A stretch of DNA of 64,000 bases from Klebsiella grimontii (GCF_900200035.1 NZ_FZTC01000009.1:91330-155329), one strand, 5' to 3'; shown: positions 1 to 12,250, numbered from the stretch's first letter. Notes: a model not told the origin generated them from the letters alone. Program-made: numbers and translations.

Positions 1-1
1 T

Positions 2-1531
2 GTTGTGCCTTTTGCCTCGCTGGCGATTCTGCAGCGAGAGGGGCAGGTAGAATATGCTTTCAGCAGCGGGAAAACTCGCTCCGGAAGCTCAGGCGGAAAA
101 GAATTCAATTTCCTGCAGTCTACCGTCGCCTGGGGGGCATTGAGCAACGTCACGCTGTACGGTGGTTTTCAGCAGCTGGAAGATAAATATAGCAATGCGC
201 TGCTGGGGGCCGGGTTTAATCTGGGTTCTGTCGGCGCGCTCTCATTTGATGCTTCCCAGTCTTGGGCTGAGATAAAAGAAAACCCGGAAGCGGATAAAAC
301 CTCTTCCAGCGAGGGGCAGTCTTACCGCGTGCGGTTTAGTAAAGACTTTCCATTAACGGGAACCAACTTTTCCGTCGCAGGGTATCGCTATTCAACGCAT
401 GGTTATTACTCTTTGCAGAATTTCATCGATAACGCCACAGCTAATAGCAGCTGTTGTTCATCAAACGGGCGGACGAAAAATCGCTTTGACGCCTCGGCCT
501 CGCAGATTCTCTCAGGCTTTGGTTCACTCTCCCTGTCGCTGGTAAGCGAGTCTTACTGGGATGATTCACGTATGGAGTCACTGGGTGTCAGTTACAGCAA
601 TACCCTTGGGCAGGTGTCATATTTCATCAACTACTCCTATAACCGAAATGTGCAAAGCTCCAGCCAGAACAGCGACAGTTCGCCATCCAGCGATAATATT
701 ATCTCGCTCACGGTGAGCGTACCGTTTGGCGCGAATACCTCAGCCAACTACAACATGAACAGCAGCCGGATGGGGGACACTACCCACAGCCTTGGTTTGA
801 GCGGCGCGGCTTTTGCGGACCGATCTCTGAACTGGAATGTGCAGGAAGGGTACAACGCCAGCGACAAGAGCACCTCAGGCAACGTCAACCTGAACTACCA
901 GGGGTCTAAAGGCGAGGTGGCCGCCGGATATGGCTATGACAGCTATAGCTCTCACTATAATTACTCGCTGCGCGGCGGGATGCTCGCGCACTCCGGTGGA
1001 ATAACGCTATCCCGTTATCTTGGAGAGAGCGTGGCGCTGATTGAAGCCCCCGGCGTCAGCGATGTGGCGGTACGCGGCCAGACCAACGTCATGACCGATT
1101 CCGCCGGATACGCTGTCGTGCCTTTTGTCCGGCCCTATCACGAAAATAGTCTCTCCCTTGATGAGCAGCAGGTCTCAGGAGCGGAAATTGATAACATCGT
1201 CAGAACGGTGGTACCGACGCGTAACGCTATCGTCAAGGTTAAATATGATACCTGGATTGGCTATAAGGCAATGATGACCCTGCGCTTTGGTAACAAAGAA
1301 GTGCCTTTTGGCGCGATCGTTTCACTGAGTGATGAAAGCCAGGATGCTAAAGAGAGCAGAAGCGCTATTGTGGGTGATGCCGGGCAGGTTTATCTGACGG
1401 GTCTACCAGAAAAAGGCCGCATGTTGGTGAAATGGGGCGATGAACAGAATTCCCAATGCCGTTTTAATTATGATTTTTCAGGCAATAAATCAACCGACGA
1501 TATTATTTTTTATCAGGCGAACTGTCGATGA
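2..1531 (+). CDS. Fimbrial outer-membrane usher, C-terminal part (5' end outside window)
   Basis: The reading frame is open from the first bases, so the gene starts upstream; about 509 residues are visible of an expected 800-850. Visible parts match the middle and C-terminus of a FimD/PapC-type usher: the VPFASLAILQREG segment and YGGFQ turn of the beta-barrel, alternating aromatic strands, then the two small C-terminal periplasmic domains ending with a cysteine pair (QCRFNYDF...YQANC). Ushers sit in the outer membrane, recruit chaperone-subunit complexes and secrete the growing fimbria. The pilin gene starts 7 bases after the stop, so this is one operon; a chaperone gene is expected upstream but is not in the window. 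Confidence 0.93.
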   Translation, partial: VVPFASLAILQREGQVEYAFSSGKTRSGSSGGKEFNFLQSTVAWGALSNVTLYGGFQQLEDKYSNALLGAGFNLGSVGALSFDASQSWAEIKENPEADKTSSSEGQSYRVRFSKDFPLTGTNFSVAGYRYSTHGYYSLQNFIDNATANSSCCSSNGRTKNRFDASASQILSGFGSLSLSLVSESYWDDSRMESLGVSYSNTLGQVSYFINYSYNRNVQSSSQNSDSSPSSDNIISLTVSVPFGANTSANYNMNSSRMGDTTHSLGLSGAAFADRSLNWNVQEGYNASDKSTSGNVNLNYQGSKGEVAAGYGYDSYSSHYNYSLRGGMLAHSGGITLSRYLGESVALIEAPGVSDVAVRGQTNVMTDSAGYAVVPFVRPYHENSLSLDEQQVSGAEIDNIVRTVVPTRNAIVKVKYDTWIGYKAMMTLRFGNKEVPFGAIVSLSDESQDAKESRSAIVGDAGQVYLTGLPEKGRMLVKWGDEQNSQCRFNYDFSGNKSTDDIIFYQANCR

Positions 1532-1538
1532 GTAATCT

Positions 1539-2132
1539 ATGAATAGACACCCTATTTTAACGGCGGGAATGAAGTACGCTTCACGGGCGAGGAATATCGC
1601 TCTTTTGGTATTATGCTGTACTATTCAGCTCTTCGTGAGCGCTGCGGCCTGGGCCTATGATGCCAATAGCACCGTGAATTTTAATGTTACCGGCACGATA
1701 GAAGAACCCTCCTGTGAGGTGTCGATAAAACCGTCTGAAAATATCGACTTAGGTACGGTATCTTATCAACATATGACCGGAAAAGCGGGCGCTAATAGCG
1801 AAAACGTCCCTGTTTATCTTCAGTTTGAAAATTGCGCTCAAGGTACAGCCTCGGTCACTATTACCTTCAGCGGCTCGGGGTATGATAGTACTTATTCAAT
1901 GATATATAAAAATGCCCAGACCGATAGTAGCGGAGCGAAAGGCGTTGGTTTACAGCTATTTAGCCTCAAGGATTCAAAGTCTCTGGGGCCAGGTGATCAA
2001 TATATCTACACATTCAGTGACGGCGAGGGCGGTCACACTTTTGACATGATTGCCAGAATGTATACCCCCTATGGCCAGATAACTGCCGGGGGCGTAATTT
2101 ATGCCGCGACATTTAATGTGTCTTACAAATAA
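1539..2132 (+). CDS. Type 1-like fimbrial subunit (pilin)
   Basis: A 197-residue exported pilin. The N-terminus has a long basic segment and a hydrophobic core ending AAAWA-YDA, a typical signal-peptidase site. An internal ATG (residue 11, base 1569) also gives a plausible signal peptide, so the start is uncertain. The mature part has the pilin pattern: VNFNVTGTIEEPSCEV with the first cysteine, a second cysteine in LQFENCAQ that would close the disulfide, and a C-terminal beta-strand ending FNVSYK with the penultimate tyrosine used for chaperone binding. It lies between usher and adhesin. Whether it is the major or a minor subunit cannot be told from this fragment. Confidence 0.9.
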   Translation: MNRHPILTAGMKYASRARNIALLVLCCTIQLFVSAAAWAYDANSTVNFNVTGTIEEPSCEVSIKPSENIDLGTVSYQHMTGKAGANSENVPVYLQFENCAQGTASVTITFSGSGYDSTYSMIYKNAQTDSSGAKGVGLQLFSLKDSKSLGPGDQYIYTFSDGEGGHTFDMIARMYTPYGQITAGGVIYAATFNVSYK

Positions 2133-2154
2133 TGCATAACGTGCAGGGAAAGAT

Positions 2155-3258
2155 ATGTTTAAGACTATTTTATTACTACTGGCGTTAGGCTTCCCTATTT
2201 ATGGCTGGTCATGCGATACGGGCACTAATTATGGCGATGTGTCGATGACGAATCTACCTGAAAAAATATTGATTAATGCGGGAAGCTACTCGGCAGGAAC
2301 GATTCTTTATGATTCAGGGCAAATAACGCGTTCGCAAACCAGCGTGCTTAACTGTCAAGGGAATATATACGCTCAATTTGCATGGTCTTCCGGGAATATC
2401 GTCTCATCTGTTAGCGATGGAATATATTCGACTAACGTACCAGGTATCGGTCTGCGGGTAAAAGTGTGGTTAAATATTACCGGGGAATATAATGGCGATT
2501 CTGATGATTTTAATGCCGATTATAGCCAACATTATATCGGTGATGCAGACATGTATTTGGGAAAACCAACTGGATTTCTTGATAGTTGGGCCAGCACAAA
2601 TTATACGCCAAAATATCAGCTGCAGCTGGTTGCTACTGGCGGAGCGATAGCCAGCAATAGCGCCCTGACATTGAAGGATCCCGTCTCATCGGTTTCGATT
2701 AGAGATGACAATAAGTTGATGGTTATTTCCCAACTGCACGTGAGCGGTACGACAAAAATCCAGCTGACGCCGATGGGCTGTACAGCGAGCACAACCGCGC
2801 TGAATTTTCCGATGGGCTCAGTTAACTCGAACGCGTTCAATCTCTCTGCTAAAGCCGGTTTTGCTCAGCAAACGCTTACCCTGAGCTGCGAGCCAGGAAC
2901 CAACGTGACGATGCGTATTACGGCGACAGAAGCGGAAGGTGATAACCCTGATCATACCGTGATTGCGTTAACGCCAGGCGACAATGTCGCGACCGGCGTG
3001 GGGGTGCAGTTGAATATCAACGGCGCGCCGCTATCCGTAAACAATTCTACATACAGGGTCTTCGATGCCGTCAACAGAACGACGGTGACGAATCCCGGCG
3101 CAGAGGCTGGTTATACGATATTCGCCGATCCTGCTAACACCGGTGGAGCTGCGGCATCGAACCAGCTGGTATTTTCGACTAACTATTATAAAACCGGCTC
3201 TGAAATAACACCGGGAACGGCCAATGCCAGCGGAACGATAACCTTTAGCTATAATTAG
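2155..3258 (+). CDS. Fimbrial tip adhesin, two-domain
   Basis: A 367-residue protein with a clear signal peptide (MFKTILLLLALGFPIYGWS, then CDTG). The size and last-gene position are those of a FimH-like tip adhesin. The N-terminal part of about 190 residues, with no motif I recognise, would be the receptor-binding domain. From about residue 205 a pilin domain begins (LTPMGCTAS, a second cysteine in TLSCEPG) and ends in a donor-strand-type GTITFSYN. The receptor cannot be predicted. A GGGAA ribosome-binding site lies just before the ATG. The gene is followed by a hairpin and the convergent actP. Confidence 0.85.
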   Translation: MFKTILLLLALGFPIYGWSCDTGTNYGDVSMTNLPEKILINAGSYSAGTILYDSGQITRSQTSVLNCQGNIYAQFAWSSGNIVSSVSDGIYSTNVPGIGLRVKVWLNITGEYNGDSDDFNADYSQHYIGDADMYLGKPTGFLDSWASTNYTPKYQLQLVATGGAIASNSALTLKDPVSSVSIRDDNKLMVISQLHVSGTTKIQLTPMGCTASTTALNFPMGSVNSNAFNLSAKAGFAQQTLTLSCEPGTNVTMRITATEAEGDNPDHTVIALTPGDNVATGVGVQLNINGAPLSVNNSTYRVFDAVNRTTVTNPGAEAGYTIFADPANTGGAAASNQLVFSTNYYKTGSEITPGTANASGTITFSYN

Positions 3259-3266
3259 AGTAAAGC

Positions 3267-3292
3267 GTTCCCCGACCATCGGGCCGGGGAAC
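3267..3292 (-). terminator. Hairpin between adhesin and actP
   Basis: Perfect 8-bp inverted repeat GTTCCCCG / CGGGGAAC around a 10-base loop, in the 42-base gap between two convergent genes. On the minus strand it is followed by GCTTTACT, a weak U-tract; on the plus strand there is none. It probably ends actP transcription and may protect both 3' ends. Confidence 0.5.
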
Positions 3293-3300
3293 CGGTGTGA

Positions 3301-5261
<1,961 letters not shown>

Positions 5262-5402
5262 CGTAGCGTCTCCAGAGGTTCCCTTTTGTCATTCACGCGC
5301 CGGTCGTCGGCAACACTCATCCGCCCGGCAGCTAACTGTCGGGAATCAGCCTGTTTACCGCATTCCTGCTACCTGAAATCCTTCGGGAGTATGTATTTAT
5401 GT

Positions 5403-5424
5403 CCTCTCCCCCGAAGGGGAGAGG
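5403..5424. repeat. Intergenic hairpin repeat CCTCTCCCC-CGAA-GGGGAGAGG
   Basis: A perfect 9-bp stem with a CGAA tetraloop inside the acs-yjcH gap. Similar CTC-rich stem-loops occur at 34949-34981 (CCCTCACCC / GGGTGAGGG) and, imperfect, near 23852-23876. This looks like a dispersed palindromic repeat of enterobacterial intergenic regions, here within an operon, where it may stabilise or attenuate the transcript. Confidence 0.6.
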
Positions 5425-5443
5425 GTGTAGGGGATCGGTTGGT

Positions 5444-7402
5444 TTACGATGGCATCGCGATGGCCTGCTTCTCTTCGAGCAGTTTTTCCACCACGCCCGG
5501 ATCGGCAAGCGTTGAGGTATCGCCGAGATTACTGGTATCGCCCGCGGCAATTTTGCGCAGAATACGGCGCATAATTTTGCCCGAACGGGTTTTCGGTAAG
5601 GAATCGGTCCAGTGCAGCACGTCCGGCGTCGCCAGCGGTCCGATCTCTTTACGTACCCAGTTGCGTACCTCGGCGTAGAGCTCCGGCGTCGGTTCTTCGC
5701 CATGGTTGAGGGTCACGTAGGCATAGATGGCCTGGCCCTTAATGTTATGCGGAATGCCGACCACCGCCGCTTCGGCGATTTTCGGATGCGACACTAGCGC
5801 CGATTCAATTTCGGCGGTACCCAGACGGTGGCCGGAAACGTTCAGCACGTCATCGACGCGACCGGTGATCCAGTAGTAGCCATCTTCGTCACGGCGCGCG
5901 CCGTCGCCGCTGAAGTACATATTTTTAAAAGTGGAAAAATAGGTCTGCTCGAAGCGTTCGTGGTCGCCAAAAAGCGTGCGCGCCTGACCCGGCCAGGAGT
6001 CCGCGATCGCCAGGTTGCCCTCGGTCGCACCTTCCAGCGGCGTGCCTTCATTATCTACCAGCACCGGCTGGACGCCGAAGAAGGGACGCGTGGCGGAGCC
6101 GGCTTTTAGCTCGATGGCGCCGGGCAGCGGGGTGATCATAAAGCCGCCGGTTTCGGTCTGCCACCAGGTATCCATTACCGGGCACTTCTCGTTGCCGATT
6201 TTCTTCCAGTACCACTCCCAGGCTTCCGGGTTAATCGGTTCGCCGACGGAGCCGAGTATGCGCAGGGAAGAGCGGTCGGTACCTTCGATAGCCTTATCGC
6301 CTTCCGCCATCAGCGCGCGGATCGCCGTAGGGGCGGTATAAAGAATGTTGACCTGATGCTTATCCACCACCTGGCACATGCGCGCCGGGGTCGGCCAGTT
6401 CGGTACGCCTTCGAACATCAGCGTCGTCGCGCCGCAGGCCAGCGGGCCATACAGCAGGTAGCTGTGACCGGTGACCCAGCCGACGTCGGCGGTACACCAG
6501 TAGATGTCGCCCGGATGGTAGTCGAACACGTATTTAAAAGTCGAGGCCGCATAGACCAGGTAGCCGCCGGTGGTGTGCAGCACGCCTTTTGGCTTACCGG
6601 TGGAACCGGAGGTATACAGGATGAACAGCGGATCTTCGGCGTTCATCTCTTCAGGCTGGTGTTCCGCGCTGGCTTTCTCAATCAGATCGCTCCACCACAG
6701 GTCGCGCCCTTCCTGCCAGTCGATTTTGCCGCCGGTACGCTTGAGCACCACCACATTTTCGATACTTTTGACGTTCGGATTCTTCAGCGCGTCATCGACG
6801 TTCTTCTTCAGCGGGATCGCGCGACCGGCGCGCAGCCCTTCATCAGCGGTGATCACCAGGCGGGAGTTTGAATCGATAATACGTCCGGCGACCGCTTCCG
6901 GCGAGAAGCCGCCGAAAATCACCGAATGGATAGCGCCGATGCGGGCGCAGGCCAGCATGGCCACCGCCGCTTCCGGCACCATCGGCATATAGATAGCGAC
7001 AACATCGCCCTTTTTAATGCCGAGATCGAGCAGGACGTTGGCAAAGCGGCAGACATCGCGGTGTAGCTCGCGATAAGTGATGTTTTTGCTCTGGCTGGCG
7101 TCATCGCCCTCCCAGACGATGGCCGTCTGGTCGCCGCGCTCCGCCAGATGGCGATCGAGGCAGTTAGCGGCGAGGTTCAGCGTGCCGTCTTCGTACCATT
7201 TAATCGAAATATTGCCCGGCGCGAATGAGGTGTTTTTCACGCGCGTGTAGGGTTTCATCCAGTCAAGGATTTTGCCCTGCTCGCCCCAGAAGGCATCAGG
7301 GTCGGTGACGGACTGCTGATACTGCGCCTGGTACTGTTCCGGGTTAATCAGGCAACGTTCCGCAATAGTAGCGGGAATAGGGTGTTTATGTATTTGGCTC
7401 AT
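5444..7402 (-). CDS. acs: Acetyl-CoA synthetase
   Basis: 652 residues, identical in length to E. coli Acs. It activates acetate with ATP to acetyl-AMP and then acetyl-CoA, for high-affinity acetate scavenging in the cytosol. ANL-superfamily motifs are present: the phosphate-binding loop [11 protein letters not shown] (about 265-275), the adenine-binding region [10 protein letters not shown] (about 412-421), and the C-terminal [11 protein letters not shown], whose lysine is acetylated to switch the enzyme off. It heads acs-yjcH-actP. The 411-base gap upstream, shared with divergent gltP, holds its promoter; a TACTAT box on the minus strand (7451-7456), about 50 bases before the ATG, is a -10 candidate. 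Confidence 0.98.
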   Translation of the reverse strand: MSQIHKHPIPATIAERCLINPEQYQAQYQQSVTDPDAFWGEQGKILDWMKPYTRVKNTSFAPGNISIKWYEDGTLNLAANCLDRHLAERGDQTAIVWEGDDASQSKNITYRELHRDVCRFANVLLDLGIKKGDVVAIYMPMVPEAAVAMLACARIGAIHSVIFGGFSPEAVAGRIIDSNSRLVITADEGLRAGRAIPLKKNVDDALKNPNVKSIENVVVLKRTGGKIDWQEGRDLWWSDLIEKASAEHQPEEMNAEDPLFILYTSGSTGKPKGVLHTTGGYLVYAASTFKYVFDYHPGDIYWCTADVGWVTGHSYLLYGPLACGATTLMFEGVPNWPTPARMCQVVDKHQVNILYTAPTAIRALMAEGDKAIEGTDRSSLRILGSVGEPINPEAWEWYWKKIGNEKCPVMDTWWQTETGGFMITPLPGAIELKAGSATRPFFGVQPVLVDNEGTPLEGATEGNLAIADSWPGQARTLFGDHERFEQTYFSTFKNMYFSGDGARRDEDGYYWITGRVDDVLNVSGHRLGTAEIESALVSHPKIAEAAVVGIPHNIKGQAIYAYVTLNHGEEPTPELYAEVRNWVRKEIGPLATPDVLHWTDSLPKTRSGKIMRRILRKIAAGDTSNLGDTSTLADPGVVEKLLEEKQAIAMPS

Positions 7403-7813
7403 GGCTTTTTTTCTCCTGTAGGTTGTTAAATATATGTCAAATAAACGTTAATAGTAGGGGCTTTGGCGGCTTTGTTTGCTATTTGGGGGGCAGATCACGC
7501 AATAAATAAATTGAATGAAAAGCAATCAAATGAAACTTTGAGGTGAAATAATTTCAGAAATGGATTTATAGAAATTGAATATATTAAATATTTTTTATAA
7601 CAAATACTTATGCAACATAAGGTGGGGATATTAGCGGGTTTATGCATAAAATCAGAGTAAACCGCTGTTCTTAAAGACTTGCGCAGCATGCCGTGCAAAT
7701 GATACTGATATTGCGCGTTAAATAACCCTATAAAGCAACGCAACACAATTCATACCCCTTTCAGTGGGCGCCATTACCTCCTGGAATGGTGCCTTTCATT
7801 GAGGAAGTCTGTA
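7403..7813. promoter_or_regulatory. Divergent acs / gltP control region
   Basis: 411 AT-rich bases without a convincing gene. A TACTAT hexamer on the minus strand at 7451-7456 is a -10 candidate for acs. GGTGAAATAATTTCAGA near 7551 loosely resembles a CRP half-site pair but misses the consensus spacing by one base. Established knowledge: in E. coli acs is CRP-activated and modulated by IHF and Fis. I see no site good enough to name here. The 83-codon minus-strand ORF inside (7495-7746) has no coding signature. Confidence 0.4.
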
Positions 7814-9127
7814 GTGAAGAAAAAAACAAAAGTCAGCCTGGCCTGGCAAATTTTGCTGGCCCTGGTGCTGGGCATACTTCTGGGCAGTTACCTGCATTAC
7901 CACGCCGAAAGCCGTGATTGGCTGATCTCGAATCTGCTGACCCCGGCGGGCGATATCTTTATCCATCTGATTAAAATGATCGTCGTACCGATCGTTATTT
8001 CGACCCTGGTGGTCGGTATTGCGGGCGTGGGCGATGCGAAGCAGCTGGGCCGTATCGGCGCGAAAACCATTATCTATTTTGAAGTGATCACCACGGTGGC
8101 TATCGTGCTGGGGATTACCCTGGCCAACGTCTTCCAGCCGGGGAGCGGGATCGATATGTCGCAGCTGGCGGCGGTGGATATTTCAAAGTATCAAAACACC
8201 ACGGCGGAAGTGCAGAGCCACGCGCATGGCCTGATGGGCACGATCCTCTCGCTGGTACCGACCAATATCGTGGCCTCGATGGCGAAAGGCGACATGCTGC
8301 CGATCATCTTCTTCTCGGTGCTGTTTGGTCTCGGCCTCTCCTCGCTGCCCGCCACCCACCGCGAACCGCTGGTTACGGTGTTCCGCTCTATCTCTGAAAC
8401 CATGTTCAAAGTGACGCACATGGTGATGCGCTATGCGCCAGTCGGCGTGTTCGCGCTGATCTCGGTGACCGTGGCGACCTTCGGCTTCGCTTCGCTGTGG
8501 CCGCTGGCGAAGCTGGTGATTCTGGTTTACTTCGCGATCCTGTTCTTCGCGCTGGTGGTTTTAGGCATCGTGGCGCGGGTGTGCGGACTGAGCATCTGGA
8601 CCCTGATCCGCATTCTGAAGGATGAGCTGATTCTGGCCTACTCTACCGCCAGCTCCGAGAGCGTGCTGCCGCGTATTATTGAGAAGATGGAAGCCTATGG
8701 CGCGCCGGCGTCGATCACCAGCTTCGTGGTGCCGACCGGCTACTCGTTTAACCTCGATGGCTCAACGCTGTATCAGAGCATTGCGGCGATCTTTATTGCC
8801 CAGCTGTACGGTATCGACCTCTCCATCTGGCAGGAAATTACCCTCGTGCTGACGCTGATGGTGACGTCGAAAGGGATTGCCGGCGTGCCGGGCGTCTCCT
8901 TCGTGGTGCTGCTGGCGACGCTGGGCAGCGTGGGCATTCCGCTGGAAGGTCTGGCCTTTATCGCCGGCGTTGACCGGATCCTCGATATGGCGCGTACCGC
9001 GCTGAACGTGGTGGGTAACGCGCTGGCGGTGCTGGTTATCGCCAAGTGGGAACATAAATTTGACCGCAAAAAAGCGCTGGCGTATGAGCGTGAAGTGCTG
9101 GGCAAATTTGATAAAACGGCGCAATAA
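7814..9127 (+). CDS. gltP: Glutamate/aspartate:proton symporter GltP
   Basis: 437 residues from a GTG start at 7814. That start is preceded by GAGGAA seven bases upstream and gives exactly the E. coli GltP length; the TTG at 7799 would add five residues and lies before the ribosome-binding site. A DAACS (SLC1-type) carrier of the inner membrane. Visible signatures: several N-terminal transmembrane segments, the re-entrant serine-rich loop YSTASSESVLPRI (about 275-287), and the substrate-binding FNLDGSTLY and MVTSKGIAGVPG segments. Divergent from acs; a strong terminator follows. Confidence 0.97.
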   Translation: MKKKTKVSLAWQILLALVLGILLGSYLHYHAESRDWLISNLLTPAGDIFIHLIKMIVVPIVISTLVVGIAGVGDAKQLGRIGAKTIIYFEVITTVAIVLGITLANVFQPGSGIDMSQLAAVDISKYQNTTAEVQSHAHGLMGTILSLVPTNIVASMAKGDMLPIIFFSVLFGLGLSSLPATHREPLVTVFRSISETMFKVTHMVMRYAPVGVFALISVTVATFGFASLWPLAKLVILVYFAILFFALVVLGIVARVCGLSIWTLIRILKDELILAYSTASSESVLPRIIEKMEAYGAPASITSFVVPTGYSFNLDGSTLYQSIAAIFIAQLYGIDLSIWQEITLVLTLMVTSKGIAGVPGVSFVVLLATLGSVGIPLEGLAFIAGVDRILDMARTALNVVGNALAVLVIAKWEHKFDRKKALAYEREVLGKFDKTAQ

Positions 9128-9135
9128 AACAGCAG

Positions 9136-9164
9136 GCCCGGTGACATCGCACCGGGCTTTTTCT
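9136..9164 (+). terminator. Rho-independent terminator of gltP
   Basis: 8-bp stem GCCCGGTG / CACCGGGC with a six-base loop, followed by TTTTTCTT. It starts nine bases after the gltP stop and abuts the convergent yjcO stop codon. Confidence 0.9.
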
Positions 9165-9847
9165 TATCGTTTACTGATCCTGTCGAACTCTTCACAGCCG
9201 GTATCAAACCCCTCCTGACAGCTGACGTTGAGCCAGTGCAGCGCTTTTTGCTTGTTCGGTTCGATAAAGCCTTTTTCTCCCTGCTGGAAAAGCATCCCGG
9301 CCCAGTACTCGGCGTAGCCGGTGCGGGAGAGGGCGGAGCTCTCTTTGAAATACTGCGTCGCTTTTGCGTCATCCTCCGGCGGATGAACGCCGCTGGCGTA
9401 GATCAGCCCCAGCAGCATCTGGGCATCGACGGCGGAGTCGCTTTCCGGATCCTGGGCGGCATGCTGTAACAGGGAGATGGCGTGCGGATAGTTCGGCGTA
9501 CCGGCCTGCTGATTTACCAGCACCCGGGCGAGGACTATTTCTCCCGCCCTGCTACCTGTCTGGATGGATTTTTCCGCCAGCGCTTTCGCCTGGAGATAGT
9601 CGGCCTGCTGCGGGTTACGGATTTTGAGCTGGGCCAGCAGCGCCAGCGCATCGCCGTCGCCGTTGTCCGCCGCTTTCTGCGCCCAGTATTCGGCCTGCGG
9701 AAAATCGCCGAAGCTAACGTAGGTATCCGCCAGGTAATACTGCGCGCGCGGGTCGCCCGCTTCGGCCTGCGGTTTGTATTGGCTGCCGGGTTCCATGGCG
9801 CCTGCGGCGACGCTTGCCATCACCAGCAGTAAAAAGAGGTATTTCAT
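9164..9847 (-). CDS. yjcO: Sel1-repeat periplasmic protein YjcO
   Basis: 227 residues with a signal peptide (MKYLFLLLVMASVAAGAMEPG). The rest is a string of Sel1/TPR-like helical repeats, recognisable as DPRAQYYLADTYVSFGDFPQAEYWAQKAADNGDGDALALLAQL and later YAEYWAGMLFQQGEKGFIEPNKQKALHWLNVSCQEG units. Such alpha-solenoids bind proteins; no partner or function is established for YjcO. Its length and position beside gltP match E. coli. It is convergent with gltP and followed upstream by a BIME-type repeat before fdhF. Confidence 0.92.
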   Translation of the reverse strand: MKYLFLLLVMASVAAGAMEPGSQYKPQAEAGDPRAQYYLADTYVSFGDFPQAEYWAQKAADNGDGDALALLAQLKIRNPQQADYLQAKALAEKSIQTGSRAGEIVLARVLVNQQAGTPNYPHAISLLQHAAQDPESDSAVDAQMLLGLIYASGVHPPEDDAKATQYFKESSALSRTGYAEYWAGMLFQQGEKGFIEPNKQKALHWLNVSCQEGFDTGCEEFDRISKR

Positions 9848-9961
9848 TTTTTATTATCGGTAGAGGACATAGTGAGCAGTATAAAGGCAGGTGAAGGAGA
9901 AGAAAACGACGGGAACTTGTGGGGAATACTTATGTTTTACCCGAAGAGTCGTGCCGTCTGT

Positions 9962-10040
9962 TTCCCGGGGGCGGCGTAAACGCCTTGCCCGGGCTACGGA
10001 TTCTGTAGCCCGGACAGGTGCGAAGCGCCGCCTCCGGGGA
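9962..10040. repeat. REP pair (BIME-type) between yjcO and fdhF
   Basis: Two GC-rich palindromic units in opposite orientation: 9962-9997 (contains GGCGTAAACGCC and GCCCGGGCTAC) and 10005-10040 (starts GTAGCCCGGACAGG, contains GCGAAGCGC). The first shares its core with 30210-30236 inside the phn operon. This is the layout of enterobacterial REP/BIME elements, found just past the 3' ends of transcripts; here it follows fdhF. Confidence 0.75.
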
Positions 10041-10050
10041 GGCGGCCTGA

Positions 10051-12198
10051 TTAGCCCAGCGCGCTTTCGCGCAGACGGGTTTTCAGCTTGTTGTACTCGT
10101 CAATCACGTACTGCTCGGCGGCCCGCTGGTCGGCAATCGGCTCAATGTTGACGGCGCAGTACTTGTACTCCGGGGTTTTGGTTATCGGGCTCAGGTTCTC
10201 AGAAACCAGCTCGTTACAGGCGCCAATCCACCACTGGTAGGTCATATAAACCGCCCCTTTATTTGGGCGATCGCTGACCTGCGCGCGGGTGATGATTTTG
10301 CCTTTACGCGAGTTCACCCACACCAGCGCTTCATCCTCAATGCCTAAACGCTCGGCATCGGCGGTGTTGATCTGCGCGTAGCCCGGTTCATCCGCCAGCG
10401 CGGCCAGCGCCGCACAGTTGCCGGTCATCGAACGACACGAGTAGTGGCCGACTTCACGCACCGTCGACAGCACCATCGGATACTCGTCGGTGAGCTTGTC
10501 AATCGGCGTGACCCAGTCGCAGGTGAAGAACTGCGCCAGACCGTTCGGGGTATCAAACTTCTCTTTAAACAGATAAGAGGTCCCCTGGTCAGCGTCGGAC
10601 TCATCGCGGCATGGCCACATCACGTAGCCCAGCTCGCCCATTTTCTCGTAGGTGGCGCCGTAGAAATCCGGGCACAGATGACGCAACTCGTCCCAGATCT
10701 CCTGGGTGTTGTTGTAGTGCATCTTATAGCCCATACGGGTGGCGATTTCGCTGATGATCTGCCAGTCGGTTTTCAGGTCCCACTTCGGCTCTACCGCTTT
10801 AAAGAAGCGCTGGAAGCCGCGGTCCGCTGCGGTATAGACGCCTTCATGCTCGCCCCACGAGGTGGACGGCAGGATGACGTCGGCCGCTGAGGCGGTTTTG
10901 GTCATGAAAATATCCTGGACGATAACCAGTTCCAGATCGTCGAAAGCCTTACGCACGGCGGACAGCTCGGCGTCGGTCTGGAGTGGATCTTCCCCCATGA
11001 TGTACGCTGCCCGCACTTCGCCGTGCGCCGCGCGGTGCGGCAGCTCGCTGATGCGATAGCCGGTATGTTCCGGCAGGCTTTCAACGCCCCAGGCTTTGGC
11101 GAACTTCTCGCGATTTTCCGGGAACTTGACGTACTGATAGCCCGGATAGGTATCCGGCAGCGCGCCCATATCGCAGGCGCCCTGAACGTTGTTCTGGCCA
11201 CGTACCGGGTTAACGCCGACGCTCGGCTTGCCGAGGTTGCCGGTCAGGATCGCCAGGCTGGTCAGCGAACGCACGGTCTCCACGCCCTGATAGAACTGGG
11301 TCACGCCCATCCCCCACAGGATCGCGGCGGACTTTGCGTTGGCGTACATGCGGGCGCAGGCGCGGATCTCCTGAGCGCTGACGCCGGTAATCTCTTCCAC
11401 CGACTCCGGCGTATAGCCTTCGACGATTTTGCGATACTCTTCGAAGCCCTCGGAACGGCTGGCGACGAAGGATTTATCGTAGAGATCCTCTTCGATAATG
11501 ACATGCCCGATGGCGTTGAGCAGCGCGATGTTCGAGCCGTTTTTCAGCGCAATGTGCATATCGGCGATGCGCGCGGTTTCGATTTTACGCGGATCGCAGA
11601 CGATGATTTTCGCCCCATTGCGTTTGGCGTTAATCACGTGATTCGCCACAATAGGGTGTGAATCTGCCGGGTTGTACCCGAAGATAAACACGAGGTCGGT
11701 GTTGTCGATCTCGGTGATGGCATTACTCATAGCGCCGTTACCGACCGATTGGTGCAGACCTGCAACCGAAGGGCCGTGTCAGACGCGAGCGCAGCAGTCA
11801 ACGTTATTGGTACCAATAACGGCGCGCGCGAATTTTTGCATCACATAGTTGGTTTCATTACCCGTCCCACGGGACGAACCGGTAGTCTGAATCGCGTCCG
11901 GGCCATACTTCTCTTTAATGGCGCTGAGACGAGTGGCGACGTAGTCGAGCGCCTCATCCCAGGAGACGGATTCCAGTTTGCCGCCGCGCTGGCGACGGAT
12001 CATGGGGGTTTTTAGGCGCGGGGTCAGGATCTGGGTATCGTTAATAAAGTCCCAGCCATAATAGCCTTTCAGACACAGGGTACCCTGGTTGGTTTTCCCC
12101 TGTGCCGCCTCAGCCCGGACGATTTTGCCGTTATCGACCACCAGGTTAATTTTGCAACCTGATGCGCAATACGGGCAAACCGTGACGACTTTTTTCAT
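10051..12198 (-). CDS. fdhF: Formate dehydrogenase H, selenoprotein (in-frame TGA = Sec140)
   Basis: 715 residues if the TGA at 11779-11781 is read as selenocysteine, exactly the E. coli FdhF length. The context DCCARV-U-HGPSVAG is the catalytic site. It oxidises formate to CO2 within the cytosolic formate hydrogenlyase complex. The 4Fe-4S cysteines are C8, C11, C15 and C42, followed by K44; the bis-MGD molybdopterin domains fill the rest. A SECIS hairpin lies directly after the TGA. A sigma-54 promoter and a candidate FhlA region lie upstream. Gene callers will split this into 139- and 559-codon pieces; it is one intact gene, not a pseudogene. The complex partners (hyc genes) are not in this window. 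Confidence 0.97.
11743..11781 (-). other. SECIS element of fdhF
   Basis: Starts at the UGA itself. Minus-strand RNA contains GGTTGCAGGTCTGCACC, giving a stem with the GGUCU apical loop that SelB recognises in E. coli fdhF. The hairpin lies inside the coding sequence, as bacterial SECIS elements do. Confidence 0.9.
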
Positions 12199-12250
12199 CG
12201 GTCTTGCTCCAGTTAATCAATTGGCGCACACGCGCTATCGCGCCATCAAT

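Noticed and set aside
7495..7746. 83-codon minus-strand ORF in the acs-gltP gap
   Set aside because: AT-rich low-complexity translation, no ribosome-binding site, lies on the promoter region.
10051..11730. Separate 559-codon formate dehydrogenase ORF and upstream 139-codon ORF as a broken gene
   Set aside because: The break is a single TGA in the exact selenocysteine context with a SECIS hairpin; the joined product has the normal length of 715.
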